Assembly (NCBI RefSeq): GCF_030272615.1
Contig: NC_081409.1
Span: 532,064,291 to 532,124,290 of the forward strand
DNA from: Cryptomeria japonica
Lineage: Eukaryota; Streptophyta; Pinopsida; Cupressales; Cupressaceae
Direction: 5' to 3'
DNA length: 60,000 bases
The notes beneath the pieces were generated by a model, which was given only the letters and a program-made list of their open reading frames with translations, did not search any database and was not told where the DNA came from. Below, piece after piece: positions 35,798 to 47,743 of the stretch. The position numbers and the translations under genes are program-made. Position 1 is the stretch's first letter; the number at the start of each line of letters is the position of its first letter.

Positions 35798-37239
35798 TGT
35801 AGCCGTCTAAAAATGGTCAACGCTTGCGGAGTCATACTTTAACATTTGCACATTGCCTTATTTTAGGGTTCTTGCATCACATTAACATTTCTTCTATGTC
35901 GTGCACTTGGTCTTTATCATTTGCGAGCATCGAGTCCTTCTTTTGCATTCCTCATGTTTATCACTTTCGCATTTGGTCTTGTCGATAGCAATCTTCAGTC
36001 ATGATTTTGGTCGATATTATCCTGTCGCATCAATGTACGTGCTCATTTATCATCATTTTGGACATCATCAATCCTAATCAATGATGGAATTAGGGTTATG
36101 TCCTCTTGTCAATCTTGTCATCTTGCAATTGATTCATCATCGAACCTTGTCCTCTTGTCAATCTCGTCAATCTTGCGATCGATTCGTCATCGATCGTTGT
36201 CCTTTTCAATCATGTCAATTTGGATCAATCATTGTTCCTCGTTAATTGGCGCCTCTCAATTTGGTCTCTCTGTTAATCTTGGTCAATTTATCAATCAATC
36301 TCAATCATTTATCAACATTGGTCCTTTGTCAATTAGAATCATGATCGAACCTACATCAATTATCTTTTGTCAAGACCTAATCGTCGTCCTTGCATTTCTA
36401 ATTCATCTTCTAGGGTTTTATGATTTATTCATTTAATCTTGTTTGTCATTTTCCCTCTAGGTTAAATTATTTATTTATTTATCCTAAGCTTTCTTGTCAC
36501 AATTAAATATTTATTTAATTGGCTAATTAATTCCTCCTCTTTTTGTGAATTAATTAATGAATGAAAAATAATTAATTAATTTACCTAATTTTCCAATTTA
36601 CTAATTTCTCCTAATTCCTAATCCATCTAATTTTCTATTTTCTCCTATTTTTCTAATATTTCCCCTAATTTCATGGGAATGACATAGCAATCTTGTCATA
36701 ATTTGTCATAATTTGTCAATCAATCAATTTTGCATAGCAATCTTGTCATAATTTGTCAATCAATCAATCTTGCATAGAAAGTGTCAATTTTGTCATAACT
36801 TGTCATTTTTGTCATTCTTGATTTGAAATTTCCTTTCAAATCTCTTCATGCTAATCTTGTCATCTCTCCAATTTGTCTATAAATTGGATGAATTTCTTCA
36901 ATCAAGGATCCCAATTAATTACATTTTTGAATTGATCTGATCCGATCAATCAATCACGCTTCTAGTACCCTTACGCTACCATTTCATCTTGCTTTCATGC
37001 TATCTCTTTGCATTTGTAGGTGAGATCCACAAACAAAGCAATTTGAAGGAGAAATAAGGACAATGGAGAATTCTGGAGGAGATATTCACATTTGGGATGG
37101 TTTGCATTTGATTTGAATGTCTTATTTCCATATCTCTATTGAATGTTTTTTAGGATTTCTTATCATTGCAATCTAGTTTTTGTGATTGAGCTAGTTTAAT
37201 ATCTTATTTTCTTTGATGAATTCCAAATTCCTATCTACA
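35798..37239 (+). mobile_element. 5' LTR of element E4
   Basis: Starts TGTAGCCGTCTAAAAATGG and ends CCTATCTACA, 1,442 bp. It is repeated at 44427-45870 with scattered substitutions (roughly 4-5% by eye over the first 350 bp). The element is flanked by a perfect 5 bp TSD ATAGG (35793-35797 and 45871-45875). Confidence 0.95.
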
Positions 37240-37243
37240 TTTC

Positions 37244-37263
37244 TTGGTGAACTCGACATGAAC
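37244..37263 (+). promoter_or_regulatory. E4 primer-binding site candidate
   Basis: TTGGTGAACTCGACATGAAC begins five bases after the LTR end and differs by two transitions from the E0 site at 1616-1635. Confidence 0.75.
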
Positions 37264-37356
37264 TTAACCCCTTAACTATGTTTTTGAGTGCTTTTGAGCT
37301 GATTTGCAGGTGGAAAACTCAAGAAACAGGGCGACCCAGAGCTTTCAGGACACTTC

Positions 37357-37482
37357 TGCACCTGTGTAGGAGGGATCTGTGCCTGTGTTAAGGAGACCTG
37401 CGCCTATGTCAAGACATTCTATGCCTATGTCAAGGCATTTTGCACCTGTGTCAAGGCATTCTGCACCTGTGTAAGGCCAGAA
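37357..37482 (+). repeat. Six 21 bp tandem repeats in E4 leader
   Basis: Units begin at 37357, 37378, 37399, 37420, 37441 and 37462, an exact 21 bp period, with consensus TGCACCTGTGTCAAGGCATTC. One plus frame stays open across all units and would read as Cys-rich heptapeptides (FCTCVKA type). No start codon is present, so coding is not claimed. Confidence 0.9.
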
Positions 37483-39570
37483 ACAGAGGTGAAAATCAGT
37501 GTTTTTACTTGCAAATTACTTTGTTTTCATTCTGTTCTTATATTCTGCTTTTTTTTGGTACTGATTCTCTGTGCAGCACCTTGGCGTTACGTGTGACGAA
37601 GACAAAAAGAAAGAATGAAACTACTAACAAATTTTATGTAGGTTCGCTAGTCAAAGACCAAACAAATCAAACTCCTAACTTAGTGATTTTGCAGGTTGCC
37701 TTATATTCCAACCAAACTTTGTGTTTGTGATTTTTAATTAGGCACCTAGTATGTTTGCTAAGTAGGATGGAATGAACATGTGTTCACTTTGCTTGTCGAG
37801 TTTGACATTGGAGTAGGAGAGTATGCTCTCATCCTTCTTAGGGTGATCAGAAATCTAGACCTTCAATATCATTCTCAGGTTTTGGATTGTTTGTTACCTT
37901 TAGAGGGCCTGCCTTCTCGACCATTTTCTTTCTTTTGCAAGCAAGTGACAATCATGAGAGGGGAACGACCCAAAGTGAGCACAGCTAGAGTACCTTGCCA
38001 TTCTAACTCACTATAAATAAATACTTGATGGGCGAAAGCTTTGAAGGAAGGGTTACGTGGGAATTGTAGTTACTTGGGAAGTGATGACCCTTGGACTCTT
38101 TCTCATATCAGCATCTAAGTAGGGCCTCACGGTCTAAATCATGCTTGCGTGACTACATTTGTTTGGTATCTTGGTGGGCCTGTGTCTCAATCACGCTTGC
38201 GTGACACCAAGGAGTAGCGCTTAACAGAAATCCTTATTTAACACCTTGTATTTAGAGGCCAAAATCCTTCTAGTTGCTTGAGAAGGAGGAGTTTTGATAC
38301 TTGGAAGAGATACTAAGTTCGCCATGGGGAGATTTCCATGGGGACTGATGCTTGGCTGCCCTGATAAGTGAGTGTCGTGGAGGGGAGCCCGTGGGGTCAA
38401 GCATCTATGTATTCTCCTTGAATCTCATAATGAGTCTACCTCTCAAGTACCTACTGTCCTTACCTACCATAAGAAATGTGTGAATGAGCATGATTGTCTT
38501 GAGTCTAAGTTAAAATATCTTGTCTTCTTTGCTTGTCAAAAGTTGAGTTGTGTCTCATTTCAAAAACAAGACAAATTGATTCAAAACAAGGTTAAACACA
38601 AGAGTATTTCATTCAACAAAGTTCAAAACACCTTCAAACATGGTTGTCAAACATTTGTCAAAATCTTGTCTCAACATTCATGTCACTTAGATTTAGGTCC
38701 TCCATTGTCCATACTTAGGGCTTAGAGCATCATTCTTGCATTCCACTTGGTCCATTTCATTTAGGTGTCCATTTGCATGTCCTTATTAGGTTCTCATTTA
38801 GGTGTCCCCTTTCATGTCATTATTAGGTCCTCACTTAGGTGTCATATTGCATGTCCAACATTAGGTTCATCCTAGGTTTGCATTTTGCAAATTCATTGTC
38901 AACTACCAAGATTAGGTTTCACCTAGGTCATACTCCTTTGCATATCAATAAGGGTCATCCATTTGCATGTGTCTTCTTGCATTAGAGTAATACCATTTCA
39001 TAATTCAACCTTAGGTTTTGTCTTAGGTTAACATTGTCATACATTTGCATTTGCATCCTTGTCCTCATAACATTAGGTCACATTTGCATACCCTAGGTCT
39101 CTTCATTAAGCTTAGGTCATTATCATATCATATTAGGGTCATTTGCATAGTAATTGTCCCTTTGCATATAGTGCCAAAACTAGGTTTTGTCATACTTGAG
39201 TAATGCAAATCTTTGATAAACCCTAAGTCATTTTTAGGGAGTCTAGACCTTATCAAACTTTTGTCTTTTTGTCATCAATGTCATTTGGTCAAACCTAGCT
39301 TAGTATCCAAGCATATAGGGGAGAAATTGTCATTTTGTCCTTTTGTCACTTGGTCCTTTTGTCCTTTGAGGTCTAGACATCATTTCAGTTTTCCTAAGGG
39401 TCTCATTTTTAGAATTGCATTCATGAGTTTGTCAAAATCTTGAAAAAAGAACAAAAACATAGGTTGCATTATTGCCATAGATTGCATTTTCATCTATTTA
39501 GTTTGCATTTAGTTGCATATCATATATTATCCTTGAAAAATTCCAAAAATATTGCATTTGCATAAGTGAC
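37483..39570 (+). other. E4 leader
   Basis: No domain was recognised. The stretch 38740-39200 is a diffuse low-complexity region in which TTAGGT, TTTGCAT and GTC strings recur. Confidence 0.5.
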
Positions 39571-42024
39571 ATGCCTGTTGAAACAAGGTCAAAATCTTAT
39601 AAGATGGGCGAACCAACGTATCAACCCATTGACAACATATCAAACTCACAGTTTCAAACTAGTCAAACAGTACAAATTGAAGGTTCGTCAAGCACATCAT
39701 TGGCACCATATGGAATGGTTCAACTTGGAACACCTCCATTAGATGAACCAGTGTTTGTACCCATGAAACTAGGACATGGGAGTGTTCCACCAACACCAAG
39801 AGGAAATGCACCTTTTGATTGGAATCAACCAAACCTGCAACATGACATTCAAACTCAAACATTATATGAGGAACAAACTCTTTCACAAGGATTTGGTTCA
39901 GATCAAGGCATTCAACAAGAAACAAATCCAAGTATTTTACTAGATTCTTCATCAGATTCTGATGCTTCCGATGATGTTGATATGTTCCTTAAAGATCCAA
40001 AGTTGATGAAAAAGATGGATAAATTCTTGGACAAGGTCTTTAAGATGTTCCCACAAAAATACCTTGACATGATGAGTAATGTGACCTCCTCAAGTGAGCA
40101 AATTAATGTGCAAAAACAACAAGGCAGTGAGTTGTTAAGTTTCTCTCCACATCCAAATGAAGAAAATGTGCAACAAGAAACTCAACACACCTTGATGAGT
40201 AAACATGTTTCAAAAATGCTGACAGTGACTATTCCTCAAAAGTCACCATTCAAAACAATAAACAATTTGTTATTTAATACAACACCTATAACACAAGATC
40301 AAATGACGGCCACCCAAATATTGATAGCTGTCCCTCAACAAGAAGTGGTTCCTCGCATGCATAAAATTGGATCAAAATCTAAGATGCAAGAAAGCTTTAT
40401 GATTGGAATGTCTGATCTTACAAATGTTCAAATTGCATTTCCTTCATGCCAAAACATTGATCCCTTGTCAGAATCCCCCATGCATATCCAAAGTCCAACC
40501 TCATGTCAAGAGGATAATTTAGAGCATGAAGAAACATGTCTTAAAACAGATCAAGATCAAGATCCTGAAACCTTATCATCCCATCTAATTGTTGACCAAG
40601 ATCCCATTTCCCCGAACACTCGCAATGATTCCATTATTCCTGTCCATTCTATCTAAGAACACAATGTCCTTTCAAATGCCATTGACATTCTAGATATCCC
40701 TTCCATCCTTTTCAATGATCCCATTAAAAGTCAAGAGCAAAGCAACTTTAAAGAGGATTCTAATGATCTTCCTCCTTGTCAAGATCAAATTATTCCTTTA
40801 AATCCTCCACAAGATCCTTTTGTTCCTCCATCTCCTTGTCTTAATGCTCCATATACACTCCAAGATCGCATTTCTTTTGATGATTCCATTATTTCTCCCA
40901 TTCCATCTCTTGAAGAGCCTGTCATTGAACCATGTCCACTACACAATCCTAGTCCCCCTCATGATCCTAATCCCCCTCATGATTCTAACATGTCAGTGCA
41001 AGATGTTCATGAACCCTCGACATGCATAATGGGTTCTTCCACTTTGGTGCAATCTGATCCACTTCAAGATCTCATTATTTCTCTCATATCATATCCACCT
41101 CATAATGGACTCGCATCTTCTTCCCAAAGAAAAGAGTATCCTACAAGTCAAGATATTCATTAAGGCAAAGGAGTAGACCTTCATAAGCAAGAATCCCTTC
41201 ATGTTAAAGAAGATCTTAAGGGTCATGGCCTCAGTGAAATTCCCCAAGACGTTGGTACCCCTACTAAATCCAAACATACACCTTCCCCATCATACTTTCC
41301 ATCCATCTTAGGTCCTTATATCCCTTTGTCCTCTATGCAAGGTCAGAAAAGGCACACATCCTTGAGTAAATTTCATTAGTCCAAAAGAAGTCCACTTCAT
41401 TCATATCCATCCATGCATTCCTTTCCCCCTCCAAGCAATTTGGATGCCAAGTATAAAAGTCATAAGTCTAGACATCCACATGTATTCAAGGATCAACATG
41501 TCCAATATAATCGACATGTCAAAAGAAAGAACAATATGATCTATAAAGAAAAAGAAATATCCAAAAGGCCACAAAGGCCCATTTCTCAAAAACAAAAGTC
41601 AAAATATATATGGGTTCCTAAATCCCTTGTGCAAGCAATGCACTCCAAGGAACCACAAAAGCATGAAAAATCAAAAACCATGTGGATCCCTAAGCAACTC
41701 CTTGAAGCACAAAAGCCTAAAGAAAAATCCAACTTGGCATCTACAATTGCTATTCCTCCATCCAAACCTTCCAAGTCTATTCCACCATCACCTTCTTCAT
41801 CCGTTTTGGGCCCTTATGTCCCAAAATCCATAGCCTTTCCTTCCTCAAAATCTCAATATCCAAATTACATTTTTTCTCCATTAGTCCATCACCCCTCAAG
41901 GTGTGTGCCAATGTCAATCTTGCCAACATTTCTATCCACTCAAGCACAGTTCTTCCAATACCCTATCCATTATCCAATGCATATTTTCCATCCTTCGATC
42001 CCTTTGGTCAAATCCTTTGCATAA
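39571..42024 (+). pseudogene. E4 internal ORF, about 817 codons, unknown function
   Basis: A single plus frame from the ATG at 39571 (MPVETRSKSYKMGEP) to a TAA at 42022 contains only three in-frame stops: TAA at 40654, TAA at 41161 and TAG at 41377. Each is one C-to-T change from CAA or CAG. No frameshift is needed, which argues the frame was under selection until recently. Composition is rich in Q, S, P, D and K: an acidic serine run (SSSDSDASDDVDMF, residue 130 onwards), a short helix (KLMKKMDKFLDKVFKMF), then long P/S/H-rich, probably disordered tracts, with two near-repeats KYIWVPKSLVQAMHSKEP and KTMWIPKQLLEAQKPKE. No zinc knuckle, protease or RT motif. It occupies the gag position and may be a diverged gag or structural protein. 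Confidence 0.75.
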
Positions 42025-42994
42025 ATCCTTGCCTTAGTTTCATCTCTTTTTCCATGTCCTTATCCTACCAACATCTTTAAGCATACTTTTAAAGGTCATG
42101 GTCCATTTTTTTCAAGGCTATTATCCAAAAATAAATAAAAGACGCTTGAGTCCTTCTTCCATCCCCTATCATGTGTCCATCTTCTATTGAAAAAGTCAAA
42201 ATACAAAAAAAAAAAGTGAAAAAAAAAGAAAAAAGTCATAAAAAGACAAAAGAAAAAAAAAAGTAAAGTAGAAATAATTCATCCACTGGTGAAAACCTGG
42301 CAAATAGGCACCTTGGGCAAGTACCGTGATGAAAACCTGGCAAACAGGCGTCATGCGTAATCTATGAACTTCTTGCATACCATACTTGGGGATAGGTTTT
42401 ATCCTATCATATCCTTTTGTCCTTCATTGTTCCATTATCCTATCAAACCCATGTCATACCCTTCATATCCTATTGTCCCTCATGTCTAGTTTCCCTTTCC
42501 ACCTTTGATCTTGACAAGGCTGAGGATCTTCATGAGCATCATGTATCTTGTTTGCAGTTTTTAGTCCATCATAGCTTTTGGTCTTTATCCATTTGCTTAT
42601 TATAACCTTTCATCCATATTCCTTGTCTTATTGCAACTTTCTGCCACTATCCCGTATCCTATCCCGACCTTCAGTCCATGTCCCTTATCCATTCTTGGTC
42701 TTGCTTATCCTATCCATATCTTATCACTATCCATACACTCTTTTTCATTCCTTGATCTTGATCTGACATAAGGACGCAAAATTTAAACATGGTTTCCAAA
42801 ACTTCTTGACATGTCCCTCATGCCATGTCACTACTTTACATTGTCATATCCAGTCTCTTGTCCCATCACGCAATAGCCCCTGAAAATTGCATCTATATTG
42901 TCTCCATAATAAAAGGCCTTTGTCTTCCCTCTATCCACCATCATTTCAGAAAGTCTATTTGTTCACCTGTCATACTCCTTGCCTTGCTAGACAC
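42025..42994 (+). other. E4 region 3' of the ORF, non-coding
   Basis: No domain was seen. It includes a near-duplicate GAAAACCTGGCAAAYAGGC (about 42290 and 42332) and pyrimidine-rich CCTATCC strings. Confidence 0.5.
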
Positions 42995-43295
42995 TGGGGG
43001 CAAAATCCAAAAAAATCAAATACTGCCCTGAAAAAATTCCTAAAAGTCAAATAATGTCCTGAAAAAAATTCCCTAAAAATCAAATAACATCCTGAAATAA
43101 TCAAAAAAATGGAAAAAATCTTGAAATAATCCAAAAAAAATCAAATAATGTCCTGAAAAAAATCCCTAAAAATCAAATAATGTCCTGAAATAATCAAAAA
43201 AATTGAAAAAAATCCTGAAAAAATCCCTAAAAATCAAATAATGTCCTGAAAAAATCCCTAAGAAGTCACATAAAGTCCTGAAAAAAACGAACAAA
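42995..43295 (+). repeat. Degenerate A-rich tandem repeats in E4
   Basis: Repeats of a unit like TCCTGAAAAAATCCCTAAAA followed by ATCAAATAATG, about 30 bp, roughly nine copies with insertions. Confidence 0.85.
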
Positions 43296-44412
43296 AAAAA
43301 ATTTCAAAACATCAAAATCCAAAAACAATTCCTTTGGCATTTTCCATTTTGTCAATAAATGGTACCCTCTATGCATAGACAGATCGTTGAGCATACATCC
43401 AACGACAATCGATCAAACATTTGTGTAGACAACAAACAGATAACATGTTACAACACTGCACTTTACTGAAATCATGCGTTAACAGATGAATTTTTCAATC
43501 AAACCAGACATTCAAACTGATCAAAATTGTCATATCAATCAATCAACATCAATATCATATGTCCTTGTCATTATTATCATGGGTCTTATACAGGGTGTGG
43601 TATACTCGAAACCAGACTGTGTCCTATCTTAGACGGGGTACCGCATTCCCTGGAACCAGACAGCATGATCATTCTTGTGTTCCACTTTTGACAATGACGA
43701 TCAAAATGTTTTTTTGACTTGGTCGAATTTGTGAGTCTTATCTTTTTACTGATTTATCTTTGGCTTCGATCATGTTCCTATGTTGCTCGAGGATGTCACT
43801 GAGTGATTTAGAGTGACCGAGATGGTTCATGGTCCCTTTTTCTTTTCTTTGTTGTGTTTGTTGTTTGTGGAATGTTTGTCACAAACTAGGGCAACTATAT
43901 CATTGGGTGTCTGTGATAAGTACGTTCGCTCTGTGAATGCCACACATACCTCAACCCTTGATGTATACACCCTAGGATGATTCACTCATTCCTTGTGTGC
44001 GATGTGTCTGTCTTTTGCAAAAGAGGTTGTGTTCCAGCTCTGGCCTTCAATGCCATGATGCTCTGCATCCGCTTTGCTACAATAAATAAAGGTTCTCACC
44101 TACTCATGTGCATTGGTGAAAGCAAGTTTTCCTTCATCTCTAACTGTCCTCTGTCTAATTTCTTCTTACTAACATTTCTTCCATCAGTCTAGTCGCGGTC
44201 TTTTGTGCCTTCCACTGCTTGTCATTTGTGTATCCGATCTCCGATCTTTCATCCATTCAATCCTATATTTTTCTATTATTCTTATCGACTAATTGGCCTC
44301 TTTTCTAGATGTTTCCGGCTAATTCCTCGAGGGGGCATGCATATGTCATTGTTATTGTCTAGGGCATTTTCATTATTGTTCTTTGAAACAACACTTAGAA
44401 TGGCATTGTCTC
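43296..44412 (+). other. E4 3' internal region, non-coding
   Basis: No recognised gene; no RT or integrase trace on either strand. It ends at the polypurine tract. Confidence 0.5.
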
Positions 44413-44426
44413 AAAGAGGGGCAAAA
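44413..44426 (+). promoter_or_regulatory. E4 polypurine tract
   Basis: AAAGAGGGGCAAAA directly before the 3' LTR start. Confidence 0.85.
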
Positions 44427-45870
44427 TGAAGACGTCTAAAAATGGTCAATGCTTGCGGAATCATACTTTAACATTTGCGCATTGCCTTATTTTAGGGTTC
44501 TTGCATTGCATTAACATTTCTTCTATGTTGCGCACTTGGTCTTTATCATTTGTGAGCATCGAGTCCTTCTTATGCATTCCTCATGTTTATCACTTTCGCA
44601 TTCGGTCTTGTCGATAGCAATCTTCAGTCATGATTTTGGTCGATATTATCCTGTCGCATCAATGTACGTGCTCATTTATCATCATTTTGGACATCGTCAA
44701 TCCTAATCGATGATGGAATTAGGGTTTTGTCCTCTTGTCAATCTTGTCATCTTGCAATCAATTCATCATCGATCCTTGTCCTCTTGTCAATCTCGTCAAT
44801 CTTGCGATTGATTCATCATCGATCGTTGTCCTTTTCAATCATGTCAATTTGGATCAATCATTGTTCCTCGTCAATTGGCACCTATCAATTTGGTCTCTTT
44901 GTTAATCTTGGTCAATTTATCAATCAATCTCAATCATTTATCAGCATTGGTCCTTTGTCAATCAGAATCATGATCGAACCTACATCAATTATCTTTTGTC
45001 AAGACCTAATCGTTGTCCAAGTTGCATTTCTAATTCATCTTCTAGGGTTTTATGATTTATTCATTTAATCTTGTTTGTCATTTTCCCTCTAGGTTAAATA
45101 ATTTATTTATTTATCCTAAGTCTTCTGGTCACAATTAAATATTTATTTAATTGGCTAATTAATTCCTCCTCTTTTTGTGAATTAATTAATGAATGAAAAA
45201 TTATTAATTAATTTACCTAATTTTCCAATTTACTAATTTCTCCTAATTCCTAATTCATCTAATTTTCTATTTTCTCCTATTTTTCTAATATTTCCCCTAA
45301 TTTCATGGGAATGACATAGCAATCTTGTCATAATTTGTCATAATTTGTCAATCAATCAATTTTGGATACAATCTTGTCATAATTTGTCAATCAATCAATC
45401 TTGCATAGAAAGTGTCAATTTTGTCATAATTTGTCATATTTGTCATTCTTGATTTGAAATTTCCTTGCAAATCTCTTCATGCTAATCTTGTCATCTCTCC
45501 AATTTGCCTATAAATTGGATGAATTTCTTCAATCAAGGATCCCAATTAATTACATTTTCGAATCGATCTGATCCGATCAATCAATCACGCTTCTAGTACC
45601 CTTACACTACCATTTCATCTTGCTTTCATGCTATCTCTTTGCATTTGTAGGTGAGATCCACAAACAAAGCAATTTGAAGGAGAAAGAAGGACAATGGAGA
45701 ATTCTGGAGGAGATATTCGCATTTGGGATGGTTTGCATTTGATTTGTATGTCTTATTTCCATATCTCTATTGAATGTTTTTTAGGATTTCTTATCATTGC
45801 AATCTAGTTTTTGTGATTGAGCTAGTTTAATATCTTATTTGCTTTGATGAATTCCAAATTCCTATCTACA
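44427..45870 (+). mobile_element. 3' LTR of element E4
   Basis: Repeat of 35798-37239, 1,444 bp, starting TGAAGACGTCTAAAAATGG and ending CCTATCTACA, followed by the TSD ATAGG. Confidence 0.95.
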
Positions 45871-45875
45871 ATAGG

Positions 45876-47349
45876 TTCTTTGCATTTTAAACCTTATGTC
45901 CTTCAACATTTTCTTAATCCATAATACCTGAGTACAATTAGTTTTTGTTGCAATGTATTTTGATTTTGTTGTTGATAATGATGTACAACTTTGTTTCTTG
46001 CTCAACCATGAAATCAATCTACTACCAAGAAAGAATGCCCTATCGGTGGTGCTCTTTCTGTCATCTACATCTCCTGCCCAATTTGCATCGATGTATGCAC
46101 ATAAATTAAAATTTTCATCTTTAGGATACCATAAACCAAGATTTGTTGTGTCTTGTAGATACCAAAAAATCCTTTTCACTGTTGATTCATGATTTTCTTT
46201 ACGATTACTCTGAAATCGTGAAACAATACATATTGCATTCATTATATTAGGTCTTGTTTGTGTCAAATAAAGTAAACCTCCAATCATAGATTTATATCTT
46301 GTCGGATTAACAGGAGCTGAATCATCCTTCATTGCAGTTGTAGTCATAGGAGTACTTACTGGTTTGGAATTTTCCATACCAAATTTCTTCAATAGTTCCT
46401 TCAAGTACTTTGTTTGACATATGTATATACCTTTATCAGTCTGTGAAATCTACAATCCTAAAAAAAAATTTATCTCCCCAATCATAGACATTTCAAATTC
46501 TTCTTGCATCTTATTAGCAAAGTCTTTACATAATCCATCTTCTCCTCCAAAAATGATATCATCAACAAAAAATTCAATAACCAATCTATGTCTTCATTAG
46601 TCACTTTGAAATATAAGTTGTTGTCACCATTACCTTTAGTGTAGCCAAGCTTCAAAAGATATTTGTCCAATCTAGCATACCAAGCTCTAGGAGCTTGCTT
46701 CAATCCATACAAAGCTTTCCTTAATCTGCAAGCCATATCTTTATCATTTGTCAATGAAAATCCATCAAGTTGTTCAATGTAAACTTCCTCTTCAAGATCA
46801 TCATTCAGAAATGCACATTTTACATCCATTTGATATACTTTATAGTTCTTGTGAGCTGCAAATGCAAGAAATAATCTGACCGCCTCAATTCTAACTACTG
46901 ATGCAAAGGTTTCATTGTAATCAATTCCTTCTTTCTGTGAATATCATTTACACACTAATCTTTCTTTATTCTTGATTACCTTACCATCTTCATTAAGTTT
47001 ATTTATGAATACCCATTTAGTTCCAATAACATTTTTGTCTTTAGGTCAGGGAACCAATGTCCATGTACTGTTCTTTTCAATTTTTTCTAATTCATCTTCC
47101 ATAGCTTTAATCCAATGTTTATCTTCACATGCCTCAATAACAGATGCTGGTTCAATTTGAGAAATTAAACATACCTCTTCATTTTCCAGTCTTCCTCTTG
47201 CCATAACACCTTGATACTTATTCCCAATTATCTGACTTTCAAAGTGATTCAGTCTTACATACCTGGGTGTGTTCACTTGTTGTTCTTCAGTCACTGTGGA
47301 ATTCTCTGATGATGCCGATGTGATTGGATCCACATTTTGTACCAGTGCA
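45876..47349 (-). pseudogene. E3 copia pol, RT and start of RNase H
   Basis: Minus-strand copia reverse transcriptase. From the right: EDKHWIKAMEDELEKIEKNS and TWTLVP (47333-47046), then DVKCAFLNDDLEEEVYIEQL and RKALYGLKQAPRAWYARLDK (46829-46650). After a frameshift near 46580 comes the catalytic box FVDDIIFGGED, FVDD at 46558-46569, where YVDD is usual. TKYLKELLKKFGMENSKPV, RYKSMIGGLLYLTQTRPNI and the RNase H entry NLCAYIDANWAGDVDDRKST, WLSKKQSCTSLSTTKSKYIA follow, to the E4 insertion at 45870. Integrase and gag are missing because E5 interrupts the element at 47352. Confidence 0.9.
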
Positions 47350-47352
47350 CTC

Positions 47353-47674
47353 TGTTAGTAGTCTAAGTGGATTAGGTTGTAGTATGTTGAACATCAAGAT
47401 ACAATTTATAACACCAGAGCATAATAAAACATTAGCATGGAACCAACAATACACAATACAGTATACCAAGATATATTCATGTAACATAGATCTCTATTAT
47501 ATTTCTCTCCAATCCAATATGTCCTAAATGTGCTACAAGTTTACAATATAAAGAGGTTGCGGTTGGTTAGGCCATCAACCGTCAGACAACTAACTACCTC
47601 GTAGATATCCTTAATACTATTGTTTTCTTTTGAAGCATTACAAAAAGCCTTATTTACTAATTAACTGGCTTACA
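47353..47674 (-). mobile_element. 3' LTR of gypsy element E5
   Basis: The minus strand starts TGTAAGCCAGTTAATTAG and ends AGACTACTAACA, about 322 bp. A G-run polypurine tract precedes it, and its left edge abuts the broken copia pol of E3. The left TSD candidate is CACTC (47348-47352); the 5' LTR is outside the window, so identity cannot be checked. Confidence 0.7.
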
Positions 47675-47693
47675 TCATCCCCCCCCCCCAAAC
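47675..47693 (-). promoter_or_regulatory. E5 polypurine tract
   Basis: The minus strand reads GTTTG followed by a run of G and GATGA immediately before the LTR start. Confidence 0.75.
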
Positions 47694-47743
47694 TTGTCGT
47701 CTTCCAGATGAACACAAAACAACAGAATAACACCAAAAACTAT

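Noticed and set aside
36098-45068. Pair of 112-113 codon ORFs at 36098-36436 and 44727-45068 with the same sequence
   Set aside because: They are the same part of the two E4 LTRs; the similarity comes from the LTR duplication, and the Ser/Ile-rich product has no domain.
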